Of a DNA stretch of 64,000 nucleotides, positions 8,032 through 16,596 are shown in pieces. Origin of the DNA: SFLA01 sp964485815 (lineage in GTDB: Bacteria > Bacillota > Clostridia > Oscillospirales > CAG-382); the NCBI GenBank assembly GCA_964485815.1, contig CAZAJX010000001.1:1-64000 (forward strand), written 5' to 3'. The position numbers were made by a program, and so were the translations under genes. Each line of letters starts with the position of its first letter. Positions within the stretch are counted from its first letter, which is position 1. The notes under the pieces are model-generated. The model ran no database searches and had not been told where the DNA came from. It saw only the letters and a list, made by a program, of their open reading frames with translations.

Positions 8032-9372
8032 ATGCTTAATGAATATACAAGTAAATATTTTGGCAGATCCGTTGGCTTTATAGGAGTGGGAATAAGCAAC
8101 ATTCCCATTATAAAAGCCTTTTGCGGTGCGGGTGCTTTAGTTACCGTCCGAGATATGAAGGAAAAAGATAAAATATACGGTATTGAACAGCTTGAGGGAC
8201 TGGAGATACGTTACCTTACGGGAGCAAACTATCTTGCGGACATAACCGAAGAACTGCTTTTCCTCGCCCCCGCAGTCCGTCCCGATAAGCCCGAGCTTTT
8301 AAAAGCGGTTAAAAACGGTACACGTCTAACCACCGAGCTAAACGAGTTTCTTTCACTCTGCCCCTGCAAGACCTTCGGTATAACGGGAAGCGACGGTAAG
8401 ACCACCACTACCACCCTTATTGCAAAAATTCTTGAAGCGGACGGCAAAAAAGTATGGCTTGGCGGAAATATCGGCAAAAATCTCTTCCAATGTCTTGACG
8501 AGATACAGCCCGATGATTACGTGGTAATGGAATGCTCCAGCTTCCAGCTTATGAAGATGCACCACTCTCCGGACGTGGCGGTGTTCACCAATCTTTCTCC
8601 CAACCATCTTGATTGGCACACAGATATGGACGAATATTTTGACGCCAAGAAAAATATATACCGCTTTAACGAAAACTGCAAGGTTATCGTAAATGCGGAC
8701 AACGAATATACCGCTTCTGTTGAAAAGGAACGCACCGTTACCTTTATTTCCTGCAAAGAAAGACTTGAAAACGGCGTTTATTACGACGGTACCGGTATTT
8801 ATGCCCACGGCAAACAGATACTTGCGGAAGAGGATATAATGCTTCTGGGTATCCACAACAGATATAATTACTGCTGTGCCGTTGCAGCTACGGCAGGTAT
8901 TGTTTCCCCCGAAGCCGTAAAAACGGTTGCACGTAATTTCGGCGGCGTGGAGCACAGATGCGAATTTGTGCGTGAGCACGAGGGTGTTAAATATTATAAT
9001 TCCTCCATAGATTCCAGCCCCACCAGAACGGAAGCGGCTTGTAATTCCTTTAAGGATAAGGTAATTATCATCTGCGGTGGATACGATAAAAATATTCCTC
9101 TTGAACCCCTCGGTCCTTTGTTTAACAACAAAGTAAAGGCGTGCGTGCTTATGGGCGCAACGGCGGATAAGATCGAAACCGTGCTTAAAAACTGCGGTTT
9201 TGACGGAACGGTTTTGAGAGCATCCGATATGCAGGATGCCGTTAACAAAGCCGCATCCCTTGCAAAAGCGGGGGACAGCGTGCTTCTCTCCCCCGCCGCC
9301 GCCAGTTTTGATATGTTCAGAAACTTCGAAGAGCGGGGAAACATATTCAAAAACTGCGTTAAGGAATTATAG
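8032..9372 (+). CDS. murD: UDP-N-acetylmuramoyl-L-alanine:D-glutamate ligase
   Basis: A 446-residue cytosolic Mur ligase that adds D-Glu to UDP-MurNAc-L-Ala in peptidoglycan precursor synthesis. The N-terminal Rossmann-like UDP domain begins VGFIGVGISN. The central ATPase domain has GSDGKTTTT (P-loop, residues 119-127), MECSSFQL and NLSPNHLDWH. The C-terminal domain shows GVEHRCEFV, YNSSIDSSPTRT, GGYDKN and LLSPAAASFDMFRNFEERG, all diagnostic of MurD. Length is normal. It stands outside a dcw cluster. SD is weak (GTGAGTG region), and the promoter is at 7975-8003. Confidence 0.95.
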   Translation: MLNEYTSKYFGRSVGFIGVGISNIPIIKAFCGAGALVTVRDMKEKDKIYGIEQLEGLEIRYLTGANYLADITEELLFLAPAVRPDKPELLKAVKNGTRLTTELNEFLSLCPCKTFGITGSDGKTTTTTLIAKILEADGKKVWLGGNIGKNLFQCLDEIQPDDYVVMECSSFQLMKMHHSPDVAVFTNLSPNHLDWHTDMDEYFDAKKNIYRFNENCKVIVNADNEYTASVEKERTVTFISCKERLENGVYYDGTGIYAHGKQILAEEDIMLLGIHNRYNYCCAVAATAGIVSPEAVKTVARNFGGVEHRCEFVREHEGVKYYNSSIDSSPTRTEAACNSFKDKVIIICGGYDKNIPLEPLGPLFNNKVKACVLMGATADKIETVLKNCGFDGTVLRASDMQDAVNKAASLAKAGDSVLLSPAAASFDMFRNFEERGNIFKNCVKEL

Positions 9373-9469
9373 TAAAACAGTCACTTTCCACTGATAAAAT
9401 AACGCTTCTCATAGGACGACTAAATTATCGTGAAACCCAAATACTTCGTATGAATCGAGGTTTGTAAAA

Positions 9470-9997
9470 ATGGATTATTGGATTATTATAACGCTTGCTT
9501 TATTGACTGCTGCAATTCTGATCTTTTGCTTAACGTACTATCTGACTTCCAAAAAGCTTAATTTCAACATTAAGTGCGTGCAGAAAGAGATGCGATTAAA
9601 AAACAGAGACGAGAGTTTAATCAATTTGACAGTAATATCCCTGAGAAAAGTAAAAGGATGGAATACTATGACTGTATTCTACACCATCCTACACTATATT
9701 TTAAACTTATCCAGCATTCTTTTCAGCTGTATAAGCGTGTATTGGGTAGGTTCGAATAATGATAATTATTCAATTTACGCTTCGGTGATCGCTATATTGG
9801 CGGTAACGATTAACCTTTTTCTTCGTTGCGAGCGCAAATGGGCTACTTACCGCGATGTTCTCTCTAAAGGACGAGAAGAAACAAACAACTTTATTGCGGG
9901 TCTTAACAATAATGAAAACATACAAGATTTTGTAAGACTGTATGCAAACAAAATAATTGAAATCGAGCGAAAAATCAACGATTCTGATTTGACATAA
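9470..9997 (+). CDS. SLATT/DUF4231-like small membrane protein
   Basis: A 175-residue protein with three predicted membrane helices (about residues 4-25, 72-95 and 100-117), followed by a cytoplasmic helical tail beginning RCERKWATYRDVLSKGREETNNF. A pair of central helices followed by a W..YR.......E helix recalls SLATT/DUF4231 proteins, membrane effectors associated with nucleotide-signalling conflict systems. That resemblance is by eye and uncertain. No SMODS or SLOG partner gene is adjacent. SD CGAGG lies upstream of the ATG. It may be the first gene of an accessory run of three (9470-11359) between murD and the peptidases. Confidence 0.4.
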   Translation: MDYWIIITLALLTAAILIFCLTYYLTSKKLNFNIKCVQKEMRLKNRDESLINLTVISLRKVKGWNTMTVFYTILHYILNLSSILFSCISVYWVGSNNDNYSIYASVIAILAVTINLFLRCERKWATYRDVLSKGREETNNFIAGLNNNENIQDFVRLYANKIIEIERKINDSDLT

Positions 9998-10113
9998 AGT
10001 TAAAACATCGGGGTCATATGTTAAGTTCGCTCGATAAGACACTCAAGATGCTTGTTAAACTAAAACGTTCCGGTAAAATTGAAGGCAATGTTAAAATGGA
10101 TAGGAGAATTAAA

Positions 10114-10296
10114 ATGAACAACATTACAAAAGTTGTCAAATCAGGTTTATGCACCGGTTGTCGTGCTTGTAACTGTGAGCATATTACGTTTGAGAAAAAT
10201 AATAACGGATTTCCTTCTCCTGTTGTCGATCAAAGCTGTACGAACTGCGGTGAGTGCTTAAAGCACTGTATATATTTTGACGAGAATGACGATTGA
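10114..10296 (+). CDS. Small 4Fe-4S ferredoxin-like protein (possible FrhB N-terminal remnant)
   Basis: A 60-residue protein starting MNNITKVVKSGLCTGCRACN; AGGAG sits 7 nt before this ATG, so the longer reading from 10018 is rejected. It has a C-x-x-C-x-x-C-x-C group, then GFPSPVVDQSCTNCGECLKHC, giving two cysteine clusters. The spacing and the GF..PVVD..C..CG.C...C segment match the N-terminal ferredoxin part of FrhB/FdhB-like coenzyme F420 hydrogenase beta-subunit proteins, but the large C-terminal domain is missing. It may be a free-standing electron carrier or a truncated gene. Confidence 0.6.
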   Translation: MNNITKVVKSGLCTGCRACNCEHITFEKNNNGFPSPVVDQSCTNCGECLKHCIYFDENDD

Positions 10297-10312
10297 TAAT
10301 AATGGTGTAACT

Positions 10313-11359
10313 ATGAACTCAAAAATAATCTCTCTCCGTATGGAGCGTCAATGCTTTATTAACAAGGCTGACGAAAGCGAATACATAAACCTTTACCGAG
10401 ATTTGCAACCGGGACAGAACGTATATTGGAACGGGTTCGGTGAGCCGCCTACGCTTTCGTTCCGTGCAAATTTTAACGATATTGAGTTTAACAAAGACAG
10501 ACAATACGACAGATTGTTAATAAAAGGCAGATTCGGCGGCGGAAATCTGGGCTGGATAATGCCTGAAGATATGGAGCTTTTTACCGCACTTTACCGTAAG
10601 CCGCTAAAAAGTCCCACGTTGGCACAGCTTCAGTTGCTCGAACTGATACAGTCAATAGGACCTTTAAATATTCAGCAAATGAAGGAAGAAACCGGTCTGC
10701 TTGTTAAAGAGATAACCCCTGCTTTACATCGTCTGCAGGAAGCGTTCCTTATATACGAAGATCAGTATGACGGAGATTGGGACAGAGGATGGTACAGATT
10801 CGACGAGATGTTTCCCAACGTAAACGTTGAAAAACTCACACGGCACGAAGCGTTGAAAATAGTATTACAGCGTTTTGCTTACCGTCTTGTTTGGTTTGAT
10901 ACCGCGATGGCAAAATCGTTTTACAAACTGACCGAAAAAGAAATTAAACTCGCCGTCAGCGAGTTGGTAGCCGATGGAATATTGATTTCATCGGATAACG
11001 GATTTATGCTCAAAAGCGACTCGGAATTGCTCGAAAACTACGAACCGAAAGAAATGCATTTCGTATATGCGCTTCACAGAAACGATTTTCTCTATAAATC
11101 CCACGAATATATTTTGAAGGATTATGCAAAACGTCTTACCGACGGACTTGAATATGACTGCGAGCCGTTGCAATATCTCCTTATCGACGGTGAGTTTCAC
11201 GGCGCGTCCGTGGGTCATTTCCGCAACGGTCCTTACGATTTAAACGACATTGTGTGCGATTTGCCCGATGCCGAAGAACGCAAATCGGAAATTATAAACG
11301 CTGTTCAAACTGTGAATTTCGGAAAACTGCCTTTGCGTTTTATGGGAAAAGAATTATAA
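10313..11359 (+). CDS. Winged-helix protein of the HTH_42/AlkZ (YcaQ)-like group
   Basis: A 348-residue protein. The central segment GPLNIQQMKEETGLLVKEITPALHRLQEAFLIYED, then RGWYRFDEMFP, looks like a winged helix of the HTH_42 family. That family includes the AlkZ/YcaQ DNA glycosylases that unhook cross-links and alkylated bases. A second winged-helix-like unit (MAKSFYKLTEKEIKLAVSELVADGILI) follows. The QxD/QxQ catalytic motif of true AlkZ is not obvious, so glycosylase activity is uncertain. The start at 10313 (MNSKIISLRMERQ) is chosen because it falls just after the ferredoxin stop; ATG 10286 is an alternative. Confidence 0.5.
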   Translation: MNSKIISLRMERQCFINKADESEYINLYRDLQPGQNVYWNGFGEPPTLSFRANFNDIEFNKDRQYDRLLIKGRFGGGNLGWIMPEDMELFTALYRKPLKSPTLAQLQLLELIQSIGPLNIQQMKEETGLLVKEITPALHRLQEAFLIYEDQYDGDWDRGWYRFDEMFPNVNVEKLTRHEALKIVLQRFAYRLVWFDTAMAKSFYKLTEKEIKLAVSELVADGILISSDNGFMLKSDSELLENYEPKEMHFVYALHRNDFLYKSHEYILKDYAKRLTDGLEYDCEPLQYLLIDGEFHGASVGHFRNGPYDLNDIVCDLPDAEERKSEIINAVQTVNFGKLPLRFMGKEL

Positions 11360-11407
11360 TTACAAAACTGCGTTAAATCGCTTTAAAATAATAAAAGGAG
11401 TGGTTAT

Positions 11408-12454
11408 ATGGAAAATATATACGGTCTTGCTTGCAGGCTTGCCGCTTTGCCCAGCGTTTCCGGTAACGAGGACATGGCGTTTGACGGGCTTAAAGAAATC
11501 TGCGGCGATATGTTTGACGAAACAGTTACCCTGCCCACGGGAAGCTTTATAGGCATAAAGAGATGCGGAAAAGAAAACGCGCCGAAGGTGTTGCTTGATG
11601 CACATCTTGACCAGATAGGATTCGTTGTTAACGGATACGCGGGCGCGGGATTTTTGAAGGTTGCGGCGGTAGGCGGTATTGATACCCGCGTGCTGTGCGC
11701 CAACGGCGTACATATACATTGCCCCGACGGAACGATTGAGGGCGTGATCTCCTCGGTATCCCCTCACTTAAGACAGGGCGGAAACGCAAACGCACCCATT
11801 AAGCTTGAAAGTCTGATGATAAGCACATATCTTGACGAGGACGAGGTAAAGAAAAAAATACCGATAGGTACGCCCGTGTCATTTTCAGCACAGCCCGTTC
11901 TGCTGAAAAACGACAGAATGGCATCTCCCCAGATGGATGATAAGATATGTATCGCATCCATACTTCTTGCTGTAGAAAAGCTTAAGGACACCGACCTTAA
12001 CGTTGATATTTACGCTCACTTTGCGGGCGGCGAAGAGATTGGATATATCGGCGCACGGACGGGCGGATGGTATATAGACCCCGATTACGCAATAGCTTTG
12101 GACGTATGCGGCGCATACGGACCTGATATGCCCGAATGGAGAAAGGATTGCGTTTTGGGAGAAGGCTGTACCGTATCTTATTCCGCCACGGCAGACAGAA
12201 GGTTTACCAAAAAGATTATCCGTACAGCCCGGGAAAAGAATATAAAAATACAGTTATTGGGCGAGCCCAGCCACACCGGTACGGACACACACGCTCTGGC
12301 TTTGGTGCGCGAAGGCGTGCCTGCGGCACTCATATCCATTCCCTTGCGCAGTATGCACACATACACAGAGGTTATTTCCCTGCGGGACGTAGATGCCGCC
12401 GCTAATCTTTTAGCGGAGGTAATTAAGACTATGGAGGTAGAAAACAATGCTTGA
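11408..12454 (+). CDS. M42-family metallopeptidase (first of three, most divergent)
   Basis: A 348-residue M42 (glutamyl aminopeptidase/FrvX-like) protein, cytosolic, dinuclear Zn or Co. Metal-site motifs: LLDAHLDQIGF (H-x-D), QMDDKICIA (bridging Asp), GGEEIGYIGA (catalytic Glu pair), ALDVCG (Asp) and the late SMHTYTEV His. M42 enzymes cut N-terminal residues from short peptides, usually as large tetrahedral assemblies. It differs from the two following copies in having RSMHT rather than PTRYIH at the last metal ligand. SD AAAGGAG 8 nt upstream. Overlaps the next gene by 8 bp. Confidence 0.9.
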   Translation: MENIYGLACRLAALPSVSGNEDMAFDGLKEICGDMFDETVTLPTGSFIGIKRCGKENAPKVLLDAHLDQIGFVVNGYAGAGFLKVAAVGGIDTRVLCANGVHIHCPDGTIEGVISSVSPHLRQGGNANAPIKLESLMISTYLDEDEVKKKIPIGTPVSFSAQPVLLKNDRMASPQMDDKICIASILLAVEKLKDTDLNVDIYAHFAGGEEIGYIGARTGGWYIDPDYAIALDVCGAYGPDMPEWRKDCVLGEGCTVSYSATADRRFTKKIIRTAREKNIKIQLLGEPSHTGTDTHALALVREGVPAALISIPLRSMHTYTEVISLRDVDAAANLLAEVIKTMEVENNA

Positions 12455-13460
12455 AAGATTAAAGAAATATTGTGATACCTTCGGTCCTTCGGGAATGGAG
12501 GACGAGATCCGCAGAAATATTATTGCAGATATAGACGGTTTTTGCGAATACAAGACCGATAAAACGGGAAACCTCATTTGCTTCAAAAAAGGTAAAAAGA
12601 CCCGCGCCAACCGTGTTGTGTTTTGCGCTCACATGGATGAAGTGGGCGTTATGGTAGATTACGTTACACAAGAGGGTTTACTCCACTTCGGTACGATCGG
12701 CGGAATTGAATCCAAGGATCTGTGCGGTAAATATATGGAATTCGGTGAGCAGGGTATTTCCGCTGTTATCGGCTCAAAGGCTATACATAACCAAAAGCCG
12801 GAAGAGAGAGGAATGTGCCCTCCCATAAACCAGCTTTATCTGGATATCGGCGCATACGATAAAGCAGACGCTATGAGATACGTAGGCGTAGGCGATTGCG
12901 CGGTGTTCCGTCCCAACTTCAGAAAAGATGGTTCTTTCGTATCCTCAAAGGCGCTGGATGACAGATTCGGATGTGCCGCGCTGGTTGAGATCATACGTGG
13001 TGAGATCGAATACGATACGTATTTTGCTTTCACCACTGCGGAAGAGGTAGGAAGCAGAGGCGCACAGACCGCTGCTTACAAGCTGTGTGCGGATTACGCA
13101 ATCGTATGCGAAGCCACCGCCGCAGGGGACGAAAGGATAACTCCCCCGCACCTTTCCCCTTGTACGCCGGGAGATGGGGCGGTGATCTCCGTTATGGACA
13201 GAGGAACGATATACGATAAGGATTTTGTGGATACAGCGGTGAGCACGGCAAAAGAGAACGGTATTAAATACCAGCTCAAGCGTCTGCCTACAGGAAGCAA
13301 CGATTCCAGAACGTTCCAGCTTTCACTTACGGGAGCGAAGGTTCTGGCGGTTTCCGCACCAACAAGATACATCCACTCCCCTTGCAACGTTTGCAGAACA
13401 GACGATATGGAGCAGGTTATAAAGCTGCTTAAAGCACTTACAGACAGGAGCTACGAATAA
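12447..13460 (+). CDS. M42-family metallopeptidase (second of three)
   Basis: A 337-residue M42 aminopeptidase-like protein. Visible ligands: FCAHMDEVGVMV, KALDDRFGCAAL, FTTAEEVGSRGAQ, a Glu/Asp position at VCEATAAG and SAPTRYIHSP. The VCEA at the fourth ligand replaces the ALD of its neighbours. Its ATG lies within the first peptidase gene, and its stop overlaps the third gene by one base (TAATG at 13458-13462), so all three are translationally coupled. Different substrate-pocket residues are expected; the pair or trio may form mixed complexes, which is inference. Confidence 0.9.
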   Translation: MLERLKKYCDTFGPSGMEDEIRRNIIADIDGFCEYKTDKTGNLICFKKGKKTRANRVVFCAHMDEVGVMVDYVTQEGLLHFGTIGGIESKDLCGKYMEFGEQGISAVIGSKAIHNQKPEERGMCPPINQLYLDIGAYDKADAMRYVGVGDCAVFRPNFRKDGSFVSSKALDDRFGCAALVEIIRGEIEYDTYFAFTTAEEVGSRGAQTAAYKLCADYAIVCEATAAGDERITPPHLSPCTPGDGAVISVMDRGTIYDKDFVDTAVSTAKENGIKYQLKRLPTGSNDSRTFQLSLTGAKVLAVSAPTRYIHSPCNVCRTDDMEQVIKLLKALTDRSYE

Positions 13461-14452
13461 TGTATAATACAATTAAAAAATATATTTCCGCTTTTTCGGT
13501 TTCGGGATATGAAAATCCTCTTGCACAAATTATTTGCGATGATATCGCCCCCTATTGCGACAGTGTTGAGATCGACGCTGTGGGTAATGTAATTGCTTTT
13601 AAAAAGGGTGCGGACAGCTCAAAGCGTCTTATGACCGCCGCCCATATGGACGAGATCGGCTTTATGGTTACATACGTTGAGGAAAGCGGTCTTATCCGCG
13701 TAACCAATATCGGCGGTATAAACGCGGTGGCTTCCTCATACGGAACGGTAGTATTCGCTAACGGTACCAAGGGAATTATCGTTTTGGATATGGGTGCGAA
13801 AAAGGAAGATATTTCCGTAAAATCCATGGTAGTGGATATCGGTGCAAAAAACAAAACTCAAGCTGAAAAGAAGGTTAAAATCGGCGACGTTTGCGCGCTT
13901 GAACAGAGAATAACCCGTCTTATGAACAACCGCATTGCCGCAAAGGCGTTTGATGACCGCCTTGCTTGCGCTATAACGCTGGAGGCGGCGAAAAAGGCAG
14001 GAACTCCCGCATACGATACATATTACGTGTTCACCGTGCAGGAAGAGGTTGGATGCAGAGGAAGCAAGCCCGCCGCTTTCGGAATCGCGCCCACTTACGG
14101 TATCGCGCTTGACGTTACTCACACCGGAGATATGATCGGCGGCCCCAAGATGACCGTTAAATTGGGCGAAGGCGCGGCGATAAAGATAAAGGATTCCTCG
14201 GTAATTTGCTCCAGAAGCGTTATTAACAGAATGACCGAGCTTTCCGAAAAGCACGGTATTAAGCATCAGTACGAGGTGCTCACCGCTGGAGGAACGGACA
14301 CGTCCTCTATGCAGACCGCCTGCGCAGGTGCCTTTACCGGATGTATTTCCATCCCCACCCGCTATATTCACACCCCCGTCGAAACGGTGGATATGGCTGA
14401 CGTTAACGCTTGCGTAGATCTGCTTGCGGCAATTATAGAAGAAGGATTTTAA
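13460..14452 (+). CDS. M42-family metallopeptidase (third of three)
   Basis: A 330-residue M42 protein and the most canonical of the set: AAHMDEIGFMV, KAFDDRLACAI, TVQEEVGCRGSKPA, GIALDVTHTGD and SIPTRYIHTPVE. The order of all five metal ligands and the catalytic Glu is intact. Cytosolic, no signal peptide. The stop at 14450-14452 lies five bases before the next gene's ATG. Confidence 0.92.
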   Translation: MYNTIKKYISAFSVSGYENPLAQIICDDIAPYCDSVEIDAVGNVIAFKKGADSSKRLMTAAHMDEIGFMVTYVEESGLIRVTNIGGINAVASSYGTVVFANGTKGIIVLDMGAKKEDISVKSMVVDIGAKNKTQAEKKVKIGDVCALEQRITRLMNNRIAAKAFDDRLACAITLEAAKKAGTPAYDTYYVFTVQEEVGCRGSKPAAFGIAPTYGIALDVTHTGDMIGGPKMTVKLGEGAAIKIKDSSVICSRSVINRMTELSEKHGIKHQYEVLTAGGTDTSSMQTACAGAFTGCISIPTRYIHTPVETVDMADVNACVDLLAAIIEEGF

Positions 14453-14457
14453 AAAAT

Positions 14458-15690
14458 ATGTTTTCTGAAAAGCTTTTGGCTCTGGCAGCGGAATGTGAAA
14501 AGGACTGCGCCGAGCAATTCGAATATATTGACAAAGTCGCATTTATCAACACCCAAAAGGTAATGAAGGTTTTTGCGGATAACCGTCTTTCCGACAGACA
14601 TTTCGCTCCTACCAGCGGATACGGATACAATGATGATGGCAGAGATCTGTGCGACAAGATGTTTGCAGATGCTTTCGGTGCAGAGGCAGGCTTTGCACGG
14701 CACAGCATTATAAACGGCACACACGCTCTTTCTATAGGCTTGTACGCCCTTTTGCGCCCCGGCGATACACTTCTTTCGGTAGCGGGAAAGCCTTACGATA
14801 CGCTGGACGAGGTTATCGGCATTTCCGGCGGAAACGGCGACGGTTCGCTTAACGATTTTGGTATCGGATACAAGCAGATCGATCTGGACGAAAACGGTTA
14901 TCCGAGATACGATGAAATAAAAAATGCTCTTACCGAAGATAAAAGCATTAAAGTAGTATTCGTACAGCGCAGTAAGGGTTATTCAGCCAGAAGAACTCTT
15001 ATGGTGAGCGACATTGACCGCATTTGCGATACGGTGCGGGAATGCTCGAACGCATACGTTATGGTCGACAACTGCTACGGTGCGTTTACCGAGGAAACCG
15101 AGCCGAAGGCCGACCTTTTGGTAGGTTCTCTTATCAAAAACGCAGGCGGCGGAATGGCTGAATCCGGCGGTTACCTTGTAGGAAGCGCAAAAGCGGTTGA
15201 GCTTGCGTCTTACAGATATTCGACTGTAGGTGTAGGCCTTGAATGCGGGGCTTCGCTGGGACAGACAAAAAGCATGATAAAAGGTCTGTTTTACGCGCCC
15301 CACACCGTGGCTCAGGCTGTAAAGACCGCAGTATTTGCTTCCAGAATTTTTGAAAAGCTGGGCTTTACCGTATCGCCGAGATATGATGAAAAAAGATCGG
15401 ATATTATCCAGACCTTTACTTTAGGCAGCGAGGACGCTTTGGTGAAATTCTGTCTTGGAATTCAAGCGGGAAGCCCCGTTGATGCCCACGTAGCCCCCGT
15501 TCCCTGGGAAATGCCCGGATACAATGACAGAGTCATAATGGCGGCAGGTGCGTTTACGCAAGGATCGTCCATTGAACTTTCCTGCGACGGACCCGTACGT
15601 CCCCCGTATATCGCATATCTTCAGGGCGGACTTACCTATGAAAGCGGTAAGTACGGTATACTGAAAGCGGCACAAACCGTAACGGAATAA
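14458..15690 (+). CDS. Methionine gamma-lyase-like PLP enzyme ('aluminium resistance protein' family, YnbB-like)
   Basis: A 410-residue fold-type I PLP enzyme of Pfam Met_gamma_lyase. The PLP lysine lies in LVGSLIKNAGGGMAESGGYL, the characteristic SLIKN-GGG-GGY motif. The N-terminal part (FAPTSGYGYNDDGRD and GTHALSIGLYALLRPGD) is also family-typical. Presumed to act on sulfur amino acids, but true substrates in this family are unsettled. The start at 14458 (MFSEKLLALA) has AGAAGGA upstream and directly follows the peptidase stop, making it the last gene of that operon. A strong bidirectional terminator follows at 15699. Confidence 0.88.
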   Translation: MFSEKLLALAAECEKDCAEQFEYIDKVAFINTQKVMKVFADNRLSDRHFAPTSGYGYNDDGRDLCDKMFADAFGAEAGFARHSIINGTHALSIGLYALLRPGDTLLSVAGKPYDTLDEVIGISGGNGDGSLNDFGIGYKQIDLDENGYPRYDEIKNALTEDKSIKVVFVQRSKGYSARRTLMVSDIDRICDTVRECSNAYVMVDNCYGAFTEETEPKADLLVGSLIKNAGGGMAESGGYLVGSAKAVELASYRYSTVGVGLECGASLGQTKSMIKGLFYAPHTVAQAVKTAVFASRIFEKLGFTVSPRYDEKRSDIIQTFTLGSEDALVKFCLGIQAGSPVDAHVAPVPWEMPGYNDRVIMAAGAFTQGSSIELSCDGPVRPPYIAYLQGGLTYESGKYGILKAAQTVTE

Positions 15691-15698
15691 AACAGCAC

Positions 15699-15727
15699 AA
15701 AAAATCCCGCGCAAAGCGGGATTTTTT
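15699..15727. terminator. Bidirectional terminator between the peptidase operon and DUF4190 genes
   Basis: AAAAAATCCCGC (15699-15710) pairs perfectly with 15716-15727 around GCAAA. A- and T-tracts flank the stem, serving the rightward operon and the leftward gene at 15734. Confidence 0.85.
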
Positions 15728-15733
15728 ACTTAA

Positions 15734-16075
15734 TTAAAAGAAGAACAAGGGTATCATATACTGGGAAGCGGACATGCCTGCAAGACCGAGTATCAATACT
15801 ATGTAAACAACGTAGAATATAAGATAAGCTACGGTACCGATAACGCTGATAAGGTTGATGATAAAGCCGATGGTGGAAAGAATCTTACCAACCTTTGTAA
15901 TACCGGTGAGAACACCCTGCTCGGAAAGCTTCTTTGCCTTATTACGAGCGATTATAGCAAAGATAAGTCCTACCAAAGGTACGGGAAGAACGAGGGAGAG
16001 CAGACCGAAAACAAAGACGCTGGAATCGGAAGGTGCTACAGCAGGAGTGTTGGTTGCGTTGTAGTTGTTGTCCAT
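15734..16075 (-). CDS. DUF4190-type small membrane protein
   Basis: A 113-residue protein. A short Asn/Ser/Pro-rich N-terminus precedes two hydrophobic hairpins, with PLVGLIFAIIARNKAKKL (the G-x-I-x-x-x-x-x-K-A core of DUF4190) at the first and a second pair from residue 66. SD AAGGAGG-like GGAGG lies before the ATG. It is a paralogue of the gene at 16112. Function unknown; DUF4190 proteins are common small Bacillota membrane proteins. Confidence 0.75.
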   Translation of the reverse strand: MDNNYNATNTPAVAPSDSSVFVFGLLSLVLPVPLVGLIFAIIARNKAKKLSEQGVLTGITKVGKILSTIGFIINLISVIGTVAYLIFYVVYIVLILGLAGMSASQYMIPLFFF

Positions 16076-16111
16076 AATAAAATATATCCTCCAAAAAATT
16101 ATTTATAAACT

Positions 16112-16441
16112 TTAGCGGAAAAAGGAAAAAAGATTGCCGAATATCATAAGAACATAAAACGCAAAAAAAGAATACTGTAACGCTACAAGGCACAGATAAT
16201 ACGTCCAAAAGAGGCTATATCCTATTCCGGCGTATATACCTGCCTTGGACAGAATACTGCCAACCATAACCTTGTTACAAGTTACACCGTTATTTTGCGC
16301 AAGATAAGCTTTAACCTTTTTCTGAGCGATAATCCCCAAAATAATGCCGGGGAGTCCGTAAGAAGAAAGCGCCGCAGCCACTATACCCAAAGTCAAAACA
16401 TTGGACGGAGCGATGGGTTCATTGTTTTTGACATGTTCCAT
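16112..16441 (-). CDS. DUF4190-type small membrane protein
   Basis: A 109-residue relative of the protein at 15734: polar N-terminus, then VLTLGIVAAALSSYGLPGII with GIIAQKKVKAYLAQNN in place of the neighbour's ARNKAKKLSEQG, then two more hydrophobic segments (residues 55-80 and 85-105). AAGGAGG lies 7 nt before the ATG. 36 bp separate it from the second copy, so both are probably cotranscribed. Confidence 0.7.
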   Translation of the reverse strand: MEHVKNNEPIAPSNVLTLGIVAAALSSYGLPGIILGIIAQKKVKAYLAQNNGVTCNKVMVGSILSKAGIYAGIGYSLFWTYYLCLVALQYSFFAFYVLMIFGNLFSFFR

Positions 16442-16596
16442 AAAGCAGCCTCCTTACGAAAACATTATATATGCAACGGCTGAAAAATGCAATATTTTTT
16501 ACAAAAATATGAACAAATTTATCTTTTTACGTCTGATTATATATTATTATTGATTTTTTGCTTTATTTATAGTAATATATAGTTTGATTGTAATCA

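Noticed and set aside
12447..14452. Artefactual duplication of one M42 gene
   Set aside because: The three proteins differ throughout, including at metal-site flanks, so they are old paralogues.
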